Assembly: GCF_035916875.1 (NCBI RefSeq)
Contig: NZ_JAXUHN010000084.1
Span: 1 to 64,000 of the forward strand
Length of the DNA: 64,000 nucleotides
Reading direction: 5' to 3'
Source of the DNA: Methylomicrobium sp035916875
GTDB lineage: Bacteria > Pseudomonadota > Gammaproteobacteria > Methylococcales > Methylomonadaceae
In this document: in pieces, positions 50,653 to 58,238 of the stretch
Numbering within the stretch: the stretch's first letter is position 1
How the letters are laid out: every line of letters starts with the position of its first letter
Program-made: the position numbers and the translations under genes
The notes under the pieces: model-generated
Database searches by the model: none
Seen by the model: only the letters and a program-made list of their open reading frames with translations
What the model was told of the DNA's origin: nothing

Positions 50653-51563
50653 GGGTGTTCCTTATGGCCGGGTTCTCCGGGAGCGGGTTCCTGACGAGCG
50701 GGTCCGAAGATCAGCGATTGCGGGTTATTTTGCAGCATGTTCGCAATTTTATTCACTTCCAGCGTTGTCGATTGCAGTTCATTCAACAGCTCATTGACTT
50801 TCGGCAAGGTGGTTTGCTTGACCTGATCACTCGCTTCGAGGCCGTTTTCGGCCAATTTTTCGGCTTTTTGGCCCAACCTTTTGACATCCTTGCCCAAGGT
50901 TTGCAAATCTTTCGTCAAGACATCGATATTGTCGAGGGTTTTTTCGGCCCGGATGCCGAGTTTCGGTACCTCGGCCAGCGCCTTGTCGACGCTTTTTTGC
51001 AGCCGATTCAGTTTATCCGACACGTCTTTCAAATTACTCAGGATGTCGCCGACGTTTTTTTCATTTTCATCGCTCAAAAACACGCTCAGCCGCGCCATGA
51101 TATGCTCGGCTTTTTTCAAGATATCCTCGCCGGTGTTCATCAGTTTATCGGCCATGGACGGCATCAGCGGTATCCTGTTGGCCGGATCGTCGCCGGGCGG
51201 CAGACGCATGCCGGGATGCTCCGGGTCTTCGAGGTTGATTTGGGTCAGGCCGGTGACGCCTTTGAGCTGCAAGTTTGCGTACACGCCCTTGCTCAGCTCG
51301 ATCTCCTTGTCGACCTCGATCGGCACCAGGATCGTGCCGGAATCGTTCGGATCGAAATGCACGTCGAGCACTTTACCGACCGAGATGCCGCGGTAAAACA
51401 CGGTCGATTCGGGATTCAGGCCGGTCACCGATTGGCGCGTCGAGACGTAATAAATATCGCGCTCGCGCTCGAAATGGCCGATCCAATAAACCACCGCGCT
51501 CGTGGCAGCCGTCAAAGCAATCAAGAAGACGCCGGTGATCAGCGCGTATTTATTTTTGCCCAT
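50649..51563 (-). CDS. MCE (MlaD-like) substrate-binding protein
   Basis: The 304-residue protein (ATG at 51563, MGKNKYALITGVFLIALTAATSAVVYWIG) has one N-terminal membrane anchor and a single MCE domain (about 35-115: YYVSTRQSVTGLNPESTVFYRGISVGKVLDVHFDPNDSGTILVPIEVDKEIELSKGVYANLQLKGVTGLTQINLED). A long helical, leucine-heptad region follows (about 150-270) and may form a periplasmic tube as in hexameric MCE proteins. It overlaps the ATPase gene by 14 bases. It is longer than E. coli MlaD because of the C-terminal helical part, which is more like YebT/PqiB-type needle helices. Confidence 0.9.
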   Translation of the reverse strand: MGKNKYALITGVFLIALTAATSAVVYWIGHFERERDIYYVSTRQSVTGLNPESTVFYRGISVGKVLDVHFDPNDSGTILVPIEVDKEIELSKGVYANLQLKGVTGLTQINLEDPEHPGMRLPPGDDPANRIPLMPSMADKLMNTGEDILKKAEHIMARLSVFLSDENEKNVGDILSNLKDVSDKLNRLQKSVDKALAEVPKLGIRAEKTLDNIDVLTKDLQTLGKDVKRLGQKAEKLAENGLEASDQVKQTTLPKVNELLNELQSTTLEVNKIANMLQNNPQSLIFGPARQEPAPGEPGHKEHP

Positions 51564-52323
51564 GCCTCGTCTCGATATTTTGAAAGACCCGCCGCGCGCG
51601 GTTGTTGTGAAAGAAACGCTCGACAAACGGATGCGGACAGTTTAACACCGATTCGAGTGTTCCGTAGGCGACCAACTGATTGTCGGCCAACACCGCGACC
51701 TGAGTACAGAGATCGCGCAGGATGTCGAGATCGTGGGTCACCATCACGGCGGTAAATTGCAGATCGCGATGCAACTCAGATAAGAGACTCACGAAATCCT
51801 CGCTCGAAATCGGGTCGAGGCCCGAAGTCGGCTCATCGAGCAGAAGCAGACTCGGTTCGAGGATCAGCGTGCGCGCGAGCGCGACCCGCTTGGTCATGCC
51901 GCCGGACAAATCGGCCGGCTTCAACCAGGCGTCCTGCGCCGATAGCCCGACGCGCGACAGTTTCATCAACACCAGACGCTTGATCATGTCTTCGTCGTCG
52001 AAGCCGAGCTCACGCAGCGGAAAGGCGATATTTTCGAACACATCGAGCACGCTGAACAGTGCCCCCTTCTGAAACAAGACCCCGCAATTGTTGCGCAGGC
52101 GCTGGCCGATTTGATGCAGCGATTCCCCCATCACGAAGATTTCGCCCTCGCTGGGCGTGGTCAGGCCGATGATTTCGCGCAGCAACGTAGTCTTGCCGCA
52201 GCCGGAGGCGCCGACCAAGCCGAGGATTTCGCCCTGCGCGAGACTCAGACTGATATCGGCATGCACGACCTTGTCGCCGAAGCGGGTCCAGACATGTTCA
52301 AGCCGGATCGCGTCATGCTTCAT
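51550..52323 (-). CDS. MCE-transporter ATP-binding protein (MlaF-like)
   Basis: The 257-residue ABC ATPase has Walker A GLVGASGCGKTTLLREI (about 34-50), the Q-loop CGVLFQKGALFSVLDV, the signature LSGGMTKRVALARTL, Walker B SLLLLDEPTSGLDP and the switch histidine in VMVTHDLD. The GAxFxxLTV-like Q-loop and the GGMxKRVALAR signature are typical of MlaF. It should power phospholipid transfer across the inner membrane with the MlaE-like permease, whose gene it overlaps by 4 bases. Confidence 0.94.
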   Translation of the reverse strand: MKHDAIRLEHVWTRFGDKVVHADISLSLAQGEILGLVGASGCGKTTLLREIIGLTTPSEGEIFVMGESLHQIGQRLRNNCGVLFQKGALFSVLDVFENIAFPLRELGFDDEDMIKRLVLMKLSRVGLSAQDAWLKPADLSGGMTKRVALARTLILEPSLLLLDEPTSGLDPISSEDFVSLLSELHRDLQFTAVMVTHDLDILRDLCTQVAVLADNQLVAYGTLESVLNCPHPFVERFFHNNRARRVFQNIETRHGQK

Positions 52324-53453
52324 ATCGGCATCCCGACGCCCATGAACAGAATCGCGAACACCGCATCGACCATGATCACAATCGTGATCGAGGCCACGAC
52401 CGAGTTGGTCGTTTCATTACCGAGGCTTTCGGTATTCGGTTTGATCCTGAAACCGAAATGACAGGCGACCAGCGCGATCAGGAATCCGAATACCGCGCTT
52501 TTCAGCAGGCCGATGAACACATTCAACAGCGGCACCGTATCCGGCAGTTTCAAAAAGAATTGCATATAACTGATGTCGAGCGTGTTTTGCGCCGAAAACA
52601 TGCCGCCGAGCAGCGCCGCACTGCTGGTCCAGACACCGATCAGCGGCATCACGATCGCCAGGGCAGCGACTTTCGGCAGCACCAGCCGCAACGAATGCGA
52701 AATACCCATCGCCGAAAGCGCATCGAGTTCCTCGGTAACGCGCATGATGCCGATTTGCGCGGTCATCGCCGAACCGGAGCGGCCGGCGACCAGGATCGCC
52801 GCGAGCAAGGGTCCCAGTTCACGGATCACGCTGAGTCCCAAAATATCGATGATGTAGATCTCCGCGCCGAACAGTTTGAGTTGCAATGCGGACAGATAGC
52901 TCAGCACGATGCCGATCAAAAAACCGACCAAGGCGGTAATGCCGAGCGCGCGCACGCCCGACTCATAGATCGTGATCGATATTTCGGACCAGGGCACGCT
53001 GCCGGGATGGCGCAATAAATAGCCCACATCCAAAAGCAACTGCCCCAACAAGGTAATCAAATCGGCCGTTTGTCTACAAAAATCGACAAATGTGTGGTAA
53101 AGAAAAAGCAGAATGACGCCGATATGACGGCGCGGCGGCGCCGTATCGGGGATTTCCTGTTCCTGCCAGCGCTCCAGCATACGCTGGTGTTCGGGGCGCA
53201 GCACAAGTCCGGCCGGTAAGGTCTGGCCCCAGGCTTCCCAAAGAAGCAGCGCGGCCGCATTGTCGAGCACCTCGATCGCTTCCAGATCCCAGTGCAGCGC
53301 GCGGTTTCGCGCATAGTTTCTGAGCTGCCGGCGCAATCCCGGTGCATCGCACAGATTGCGCAAATTCCATTCACCGGATAATTTGACGCCGGACAGCCGA
53401 CCCTGTTGTTCAATCGGCTCCAACGCGGGAAGAGACTCGACCCGGTCAGTCAT
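52320..53453 (-). CDS. MCE-transporter permease with STAS domain (MlaE-like)
   Basis: The 377-residue protein has an N-terminal STAS-like domain (about 15-95: LSGVKLSGEWNLRNLCDAPGLRRQL, HWDLEAIEVLDNAAALLLWEAW), then five or six membrane spans of the MlaE type. It carries LVGFLIGIVLSYLSALQLKLFGAEIYIIDILGLSVIRELGPLLAAILVAGRSGSAMTAQIGIMRVTEELDALSAMGI, the family core. In E. coli STAS is a separate protein, MlaB; the fusion is common in other proteobacteria. It heads the MCE operon, 91 bases after soxB, so it may share that transcript. Confidence 0.93.
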   Translation of the reverse strand: MTDRVESLPALEPIEQQGRLSGVKLSGEWNLRNLCDAPGLRRQLRNYARNRALHWDLEAIEVLDNAAALLLWEAWGQTLPAGLVLRPEHQRMLERWQEQEIPDTAPPRRHIGVILLFLYHTFVDFCRQTADLITLLGQLLLDVGYLLRHPGSVPWSEISITIYESGVRALGITALVGFLIGIVLSYLSALQLKLFGAEIYIIDILGLSVIRELGPLLAAILVAGRSGSAMTAQIGIMRVTEELDALSAMGISHSLRLVLPKVAALAIVMPLIGVWTSSAALLGGMFSAQNTLDISYMQFFLKLPDTVPLLNVFIGLLKSAVFGFLIALVACHFGFRIKPNTESLGNETTNSVVASITIVIMVDAVFAILFMGVGMPI

Positions 53454-53544
53454 ACAGCATAGCGAGGCGCTTGATCAAAGGACATGGAATCAGCAAAATA
53501 AAGGAGTGCAGGCTCATCATACCCGTATCGGCCACACCGTGCTA

Positions 53545-55209
53545 TCACGCGCGGCCGTTTTTTAGGTGCTCGCCGACGATCTCGAAAACCGGCCTGCCGG
53601 ATGCGGGAGCCGAAACGGTCGCCCATCCGGCAACTTTGTACCGTTTTCCGGCTTCGACCGGCTGGCCGTTATGGAGCCGCATCGAGTTGATCCGCCTGCC
53701 GAATCCGGCCCTGGGATCGCAGTCGAAACGCATGCCGCCGGTCCTGACCATGTCGCCGCCCTGCCGGTAATACGGGTCCGGGTTGAACAGGTTGTCGGCC
53801 ACGTCTTCCAGTACGGCCTTCACTTGCGCGCCTGTCATCGTGGCGGCATAGGTTTCGGGATAAGTGATCGCGGACTGGTTCATCACGTCTTCGACTGTAA
53901 TCGCCTGACCCGGCAGCACGACCGTACCCCAGCGGAAACCGGGCGACAATGCGATGTCGGCGCCGTATTCGGTGCGCAGCGCCTCCAGAATCAGGCCGTC
54001 GAAAGTGCCGTAAAAATTATCCCGGCGGTATAAAAGCTCATTGGCCTCGGCCAGCGGCCGTTGCAGGTCGCTTAGATACGGGGCCCTGAGATGATCGATC
54101 AGACTCTGCATCTCGGCATCGGGTTCCAGGAGGTCCGCGAAGACCGGCAGCAAGCGGTAGCGCAGGTCTTGCAGCCGGCCCTTCGCGACCTTCAAATCGA
54201 ACACGGCCAGAAACTTGCAGTGACTGCCGGCATTCGTGACCCAGGTCCTGCCCTTTGTATTCGGCACCGGAATCGGCTCCGGGACCGCATCATGGGTATG
54301 GCCGCCCAGGATCAGATCGATTCCGGTGACTCTGGACGCCAGTTTCAGATCGACATCCATGCCGTTATGCGACAGCAAGATCACGACGTCGGCCTGCTCG
54401 GTCTTTTTTATCTTGTCGACCAGGCCCTGCAAGCGACGTTCCTCGATGCCGAATTGCCAGCCCGCAACGAAGCGCTGCGGATTCGCGATCGGGGTATAGG
54501 GATAGGCCTGGCCGATCACCGCGACGCGGGCCTGGCCTACCTGCTTGATTAGATAAGGCTTGAACAAGGCCGCCTCGTCCTGATCGGCAGCGAAGACTTC
54601 CTCATCGGTCAGCGCAACATTCTGCGCGAGAAAAGCACCCTTGAAGCGTTTCAGGTTTTCGCTTAGCCGTTCCTTGCCGTAGGTAAACTCCCAATGACCG
54701 GTCATCGCATCGACGCCCAAGAGGTTGCAGGCATCGACCATGTCCTGTCCTCGCGTCCATAACGCGGTCGCCGAGCCCTGCCAACTGTCGCCGCCGTCGA
54801 GCAGCAGGGTCTTGTCGGGACCGCGCAAATGCCTGATCATTTTGACCAGAGTCGCCAACTGCGCAAAGCCGCCCATTTTGCCGTAGCGCAGCGCCGACGA
54901 GGTAAAATCCAGATGCGTAAAGGCATGGGCCTCACGGCTGTTCGGGCGAATGCCGAAACGGCGCAGGAATTGCTCGCCGCTCAGGTGCGGCGGCGCATTT
55001 TTACTGTCGCCGACGCCCAGGTTGACCGCAGGCTCCCGGTAATACATCGGCAGCAGCTGCGCATGACAGTCGGTCAGATGCAGGATCGTGATCTCGCCGA
55101 ACTCCGGCTGACGATAATAATCGCGCGAGGCCGCCGAGCAGCCGTAAAGCACGGCTGGCGATAATGCGAGATTTTGCAGGAAACGGCGGCGGTTCACGAG
55201 CAGGTTCAA
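53545..55209 (-). CDS. soxB: SoxB-type thiosulfohydrolase
   Basis: SoxB hydrolyses the sulfate group from SoxYZ-bound thiosulfate adducts in the periplasm. The 554-residue protein has a twin-arginine-like signal (RRRFLQNLAL, about residues 7-16). Then come the dimanganese-site motifs ILHLTDCHAQLLPMYYREPAVNLGVG, LLLDGGDSWQGSATALWTRGQDMVDA, MTGHWEFTYG and LLSHNGMDVDLKLA...LILGGHTHD. GHWEFTYG (not GNHE) marks SoxB rather than a simple 5'-nucleotidase. The C-terminal nucleotidase domain (about 395-550) carries YRRDNFYGTFDGLILEALRTEYGADIAL. No soxA, X, Y, Z, C or D gene is present here. It starts 15 bases after the GDT1-type gene. Confidence 0.93.
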   Translation of the reverse strand: MNLLVNRRRFLQNLALSPAVLYGCSAASRDYYRQPEFGEITILHLTDCHAQLLPMYYREPAVNLGVGDSKNAPPHLSGEQFLRRFGIRPNSREAHAFTHLDFTSSALRYGKMGGFAQLATLVKMIRHLRGPDKTLLLDGGDSWQGSATALWTRGQDMVDACNLLGVDAMTGHWEFTYGKERLSENLKRFKGAFLAQNVALTDEEVFAADQDEAALFKPYLIKQVGQARVAVIGQAYPYTPIANPQRFVAGWQFGIEERRLQGLVDKIKKTEQADVVILLSHNGMDVDLKLASRVTGIDLILGGHTHDAVPEPIPVPNTKGRTWVTNAGSHCKFLAVFDLKVAKGRLQDLRYRLLPVFADLLEPDAEMQSLIDHLRAPYLSDLQRPLAEANELLYRRDNFYGTFDGLILEALRTEYGADIALSPGFRWGTVVLPGQAITVEDVMNQSAITYPETYAATMTGAQVKAVLEDVADNLFNPDPYYRQGGDMVRTGGMRFDCDPRAGFGRRINSMRLHNGQPVEAGKRYKVAGWATVSAPASGRPVFEIVGEHLKNGRA

Positions 55210-55224
55210 GAGACGCTTAGTACC

Positions 55225-55956
55225 CTACACGAATCTTGACCCATAGGCGCTATAGGCCCGGTAGGCCGCGCAGGCCGACAGAATCAAGAAGATCACGCCG
55301 CTGATGCGGTGCAAGAGCGCCAGAGGAAACTTCTGCAGAATCGTGCGGCCGGCCAGCACGCCCAGCGCCGAGGTCGTGACTAGCGCGATGGTCGAGCCGA
55401 TCCAGACCGCGGCAGGCATCGACGTACTGCTCAATGCGACGACCGCGAGTTGGGTCTTGTCGCCAAACTCGGCGACCGTGATCAATAAAAAGGTCGTGAA
55501 GAAGATGCCGTGCCCGCTTTTTTCCTTAACTTCCTCGTCATCGTCGTCGGTTACCCGCAGGGCGTGTATCCCGAAAACGCCGAACAAAAAAGCGACCGTC
55601 GCCGCGACGATGTACTCGGGCAGCCAGCTGGCGATCGCGGCGCCGAACACGACCGCGAGCGAATTCAACAGCGCGAACGCGGCGCTGGCCCCCAGCAGCA
55701 CCGGCAGCGGCTTGTGCTTGGAGGCCAGCGCCATGCACACAAGCTGGCTTTTGTCGCCGATTTCAGCGGTCGCGATCAGCGCGAAACTGGTCGCCGCGGT
55801 GGCCGCGATTTCGCGCCAATCGCCGGTCTGAAGCAAAGCCGAGAACTTTTCTAAAAATGGCTGCCAGTATTGCTCGATCGGCAGATTGTTAAGCCAGGCA
55901 GAGATGCTGTTTATCCAGATGATCAGTTGTTGCGATAATTGTTCAGCTTTGTCCAT
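55225..55956 (-). CDS. TMEM165/GDT1-family Mn2+ (Ca2+) transporter
   Basis: The 243-residue protein (ATG at 55956; an in-frame start at 56004 is possible) has the duplicated E-x-GD-(K/R)-(S/T) motif: TAEIGDKSQLVCMALASKHK and VAEFGDKTQLAVVALSS. Six to seven membrane spans are joined by an acidic loop (DDDDEEVKEKSGHG). Family members export manganese, for example the bacterial MntX/MneA group. The N-terminal 50 residues form a helical extension. It lies between the ZIP gene and soxB on one strand. Confidence 0.9.
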   Translation of the reverse strand: MDKAEQLSQQLIIWINSISAWLNNLPIEQYWQPFLEKFSALLQTGDWREIAATAATSFALIATAEIGDKSQLVCMALASKHKPLPVLLGASAAFALLNSLAVVFGAAIASWLPEYIVAATVAFLFGVFGIHALRVTDDDDEEVKEKSGHGIFFTTFLLITVAEFGDKTQLAVVALSSTSMPAAVWIGSTIALVTTSALGVLAGRTILQKFPLALLHRISGVIFLILSACAAYRAYSAYGSRFV

Positions 55957-56044
55957 GCAATGGCTGGGATAGGCAGGTGCGATTAGCGTAAGGGGATTGA
56001 GCATCAGGCGGCCGATGCAGCCTGATCTGTCTTGATGCGGTGGA

Positions 56045-57001
56045 TCAACCCAACATATTGTCCAAGATCATCATGATGATGAAGCCGAACATCAGCGCAA
56101 AAGTCGCATAACGGGAACGATCGCCGGTGTTGCCGTGCGTTTCTGGGATGATTTCCTCGCTGATCACGAACAGCATCGCGCCGGCCGCGAAACCCATCGC
56201 GATCGGCAGGATCGGCTGGAATACCGTGACCATCGTGATGCCAAGCAAGCCGCCGACCGGTTCGACCAGGCCGGTCACGGTCGCGATCCCAACCGCGCGC
56301 CATTTGTCGTAGCCGAGGCCGACCAAAGGCAGCGCCACGGCCAAGCCCTCGGGAATGTTTTGCAGGGCGATCGCGATCGCCAATACGATGCCGGTCTTCA
56401 TCTCGCCGGTGCCGAAACTGACGCCGACCGACATGCCTTCCGGAAAATTGTGAATCGTGATCGCGACGATGAACAGCCAGATTTTTCTGAATGAGGTTTT
56501 GCGCAGATCGGAAACCGCATCGAAATGCACATGAGGCAACTGGCGGTCGGCATAATGCAGAAACAGCGCGCCGAGCAACATGCCGAACGAGACCAGATAG
56601 ATGCCCTTGCCGGCCCAGACCGCATTGCCGAAACCGATGCCCGGCACCAACAGCGAAAACGCGGTCGCCGCAAGCATCACGCCGGCCGCGGCGCCGAGCA
56701 TGCTGTTGAACAGATTATTCGAAATGTTCCGGAAAAACAGCGCCGGCAGCGCGCCGGCTCCGGTCGCGAGACCAGCCAGAATGCTGGCCAGAAAACCAAT
56801 CACGACGACTTCGCCGAAGATCAGGTATAAGGCGCCGAAAACGATCAATTGCGAGGCTAAAAACAGGCCGGCGATCGTGGCCCACCGTTGTAGAGTCGGC
56901 ATCGCCAAAAGCTTCAGATAATAGGGACTGGCAAGCACCTTGGCTAACTGGGCCTCAAAGAAAAGCTGTATCTTTCTGTACTTCTGGTCTGGAGTGGTCA
57001 T
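56045..57001 (-). CDS. ZIP-family metal transporter
   Basis: The 318-residue protein has about eight spans. The binuclear metal site is in NFPEGMSVGVSFGTGEMKTGIVLAIAIALQNIPEGLAVALPLVGLG (two N-x-PE-G motifs), and a later helix AAGAMLFVISEEIIPETH carries further ligands. ZIP proteins usually import Zn2+, Fe2+ or Mn2+ into the cytoplasm. The N-terminal 65 residues are an extra, partly soluble segment. It is the first gene of the likely ZIP-GDT1-soxB run and has a palindrome in its promoter. Confidence 0.92.
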   Translation of the reverse strand: MTTPDQKYRKIQLFFEAQLAKVLASPYYLKLLAMPTLQRWATIAGLFLASQLIVFGALYLIFGEVVVIGFLASILAGLATGAGALPALFFRNISNNLFNSMLGAAAGVMLAATAFSLLVPGIGFGNAVWAGKGIYLVSFGMLLGALFLHYADRQLPHVHFDAVSDLRKTSFRKIWLFIVAITIHNFPEGMSVGVSFGTGEMKTGIVLAIAIALQNIPEGLAVALPLVGLGYDKWRAVGIATVTGLVEPVGGLLGITMVTVFQPILPIAMGFAAGAMLFVISEEIIPETHGNTGDRSRYATFALMFGFIIMMILDNMLG

Positions 57002-57043
57002 CGGGTCGCCTGCCTTTGCCTATCATGTTGATGTTGGCTGCGG

Positions 57044-57080
57044 ATTATAATCTAAATACTCATAACCTATGTAAGGTTAT
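57044..57080 (-). promoter_or_regulatory. Promoter and candidate operator upstream of the ZIP gene
   Basis: On the minus strand TATAAT lies at 57049-57044. The 19-base palindrome ATAACCT-N5-AGGTTAT (57080-57062) covers the position of the -35 box. TTACAT within it is 19 bases from the -10, a spacing favoured by MerR-type activators; a repressor such as a metal sensor could equally bind there. The ZIP start codon is at 57001. Confidence 0.5.
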
Positions 57081-57270
57081 CGCCTTGAATGGATTTTTTC
57101 AAAGCACGCCAGGTCTTACCGCCCGGTCTAACTGTTCATCAACCTTCTTCAGACGCTCTCTTGCGCTCTTAAAACCTCAAGAAACTTATTCAATCAAATT
57201 GGTTCATCATTAATTCAGCTTGGCTGCAGTACGCTGTAACCTCACTCAACTCTCATGAAAGGTTCTTCAA

Positions 57271-57729
57271 ATGCAAACCAAAGCTCTATTGATTAGTTCA
57301 TTATTGATCGCCTCCGGCGCTGTCATGGCGGAGCAAAGCCTGCTGGAAGGCGTGGCCAAACAGACGGCCAAAAACACCGCGGCCGCGATGGCGCCGGACG
57401 CCGTTGAACGCGCCGAAGCGGCCGATCAGGCCTTAAAGGACGCCAAACAAGTGAAGGACGCGGTGCAAAATACGCCAGACGCGGTTAAAAACCAGACCCA
57501 GAAAGCACTTGAGGAAACCACGAAGCAAACACTCGAGAAAGCGACACCCGAGCAAGTCAAAGAGGGCGCCGAAGCCGTGAAGAGCGGCACGGAAACCGCC
57601 AAAAAACTGAAAGGCGAGGTCAAAGCCCTGCCGAAATCCACCAGCCAAGCGGCAAAGACGCTGAAGCACAAGTCAACGGCAAAGGCGAAGCAGAAAGGAA
57701 CAGAAAAAGCGCTGGAATTGTTGAAGTAA
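57271..57729 (+). CDS. Exported lysine/alanine-rich helical protein
   Basis: The 152-residue protein has a signal peptide (about 1-20, ALLISSLLIASGAVMA). The mature part is almost entirely charged helix, rich in Lys, Ala, Glu and Thr (AKQTAKNTAAAMAPDAVERAEAADQALKDAKQVKDAVQNTPDAVKNQTQKALEETTKQTLEKATPEQVKEGAEAVKSGTE). The C-terminus is very basic. This is an LEA-like or coiled-coil pattern. No family is recognised; a role in envelope stability or desiccation is only a guess. It diverges from the ZIP gene. Confidence 0.65.
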   Translation: MQTKALLISSLLIASGAVMAEQSLLEGVAKQTAKNTAAAMAPDAVERAEAADQALKDAKQVKDAVQNTPDAVKNQTQKALEETTKQTLEKATPEQVKEGAEAVKSGTETAKKLKGEVKALPKSTSQAAKTLKHKSTAKAKQKGTEKALELLK

Positions 57730-57742
57730 ACCGCAAACCCGG

Positions 57743-57778
57743 CAGGAGCGTCTTTAGCCGAGGCTGAAAACGCTCCTG
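57743..57778. repeat. REP-like hairpin
   Basis: CAGGAGCG (57743-57750) and CGCTCCTG (57771-57778) enclose an inner TTTAGCC/GGCTGAA pair. No T-run follows. The word order GGAGCG...TTTAGCC is very like dispersed repeats of Pseudomonas and Xanthomonas. Confidence 0.55.
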
Positions 57779-57844
57779 TAACCCCCTAATCAGGGTAAGG
57801 CGTAAACAGACGCCCTCCCCGTGATCAAGCCACGACTCTCGGAA

Positions 57845-58207
57845 TCACTCCTGCTTATCGTTGACCAAGTCATAAGTAATGTTCGGATTGAAGCCCATCG
57901 GCCAGTAGATCGCGGCAAATGGCGGCCAGAAGATCGAAACGACGCGAAATTTCGCGCGCAAATGGCCTTCCTTGAGCGTCTGACCGTCCTTTTCCAGGCG
58001 GTAAGGAATCCCGCTACCCGGCGGCACGCCGGCCGCGGTCCAGAAAAACGGCTTGGTCGTGACCTTGCCGCCCGCATCGACCGAAACCGGCTGCGGCCTC
58101 TCATAGATATACAACTTGGAGCCTTCCGGCACCTTGAAGGTCCCGGTCGTGGTACAACCGGTCACCAAAATCAACGACGCAAACAGCAAACTCATTTTTT
58201 TTATCAT
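57845..58207 (-). CDS. Small lipoprotein, unknown function
   Basis: The 120-residue protein has a lipoprotein signal (lipobox LVTGC, cysteine 18). The mature part has TFKVPEGSKLYIYERPQPVSVDAGGKVTTKPFFWTAAGVPPGSGIPYRLEKDGQTLKEGHLRAKFRVVSIFWPPFAAIYWPMGFN, a beta-rich, tryptophan-containing domain. I do not recognise the family. It lies 31 bases after the apeR-like gene on the same strand, so it may be part of the aryl-polyene transcript. Confidence 0.7.
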   Translation of the reverse strand: MIKKMSLLFASLILVTGCTTTGTFKVPEGSKLYIYERPQPVSVDAGGKVTTKPFFWTAAGVPPGSGIPYRLEKDGQTLKEGHLRAKFRVVSIFWPPFAAIYWPMGFNPNITYDLVNDKQE

Positions 58208-58238
58208 GCTTATTTCCTCGGGTTGATTCGGGATTGTT

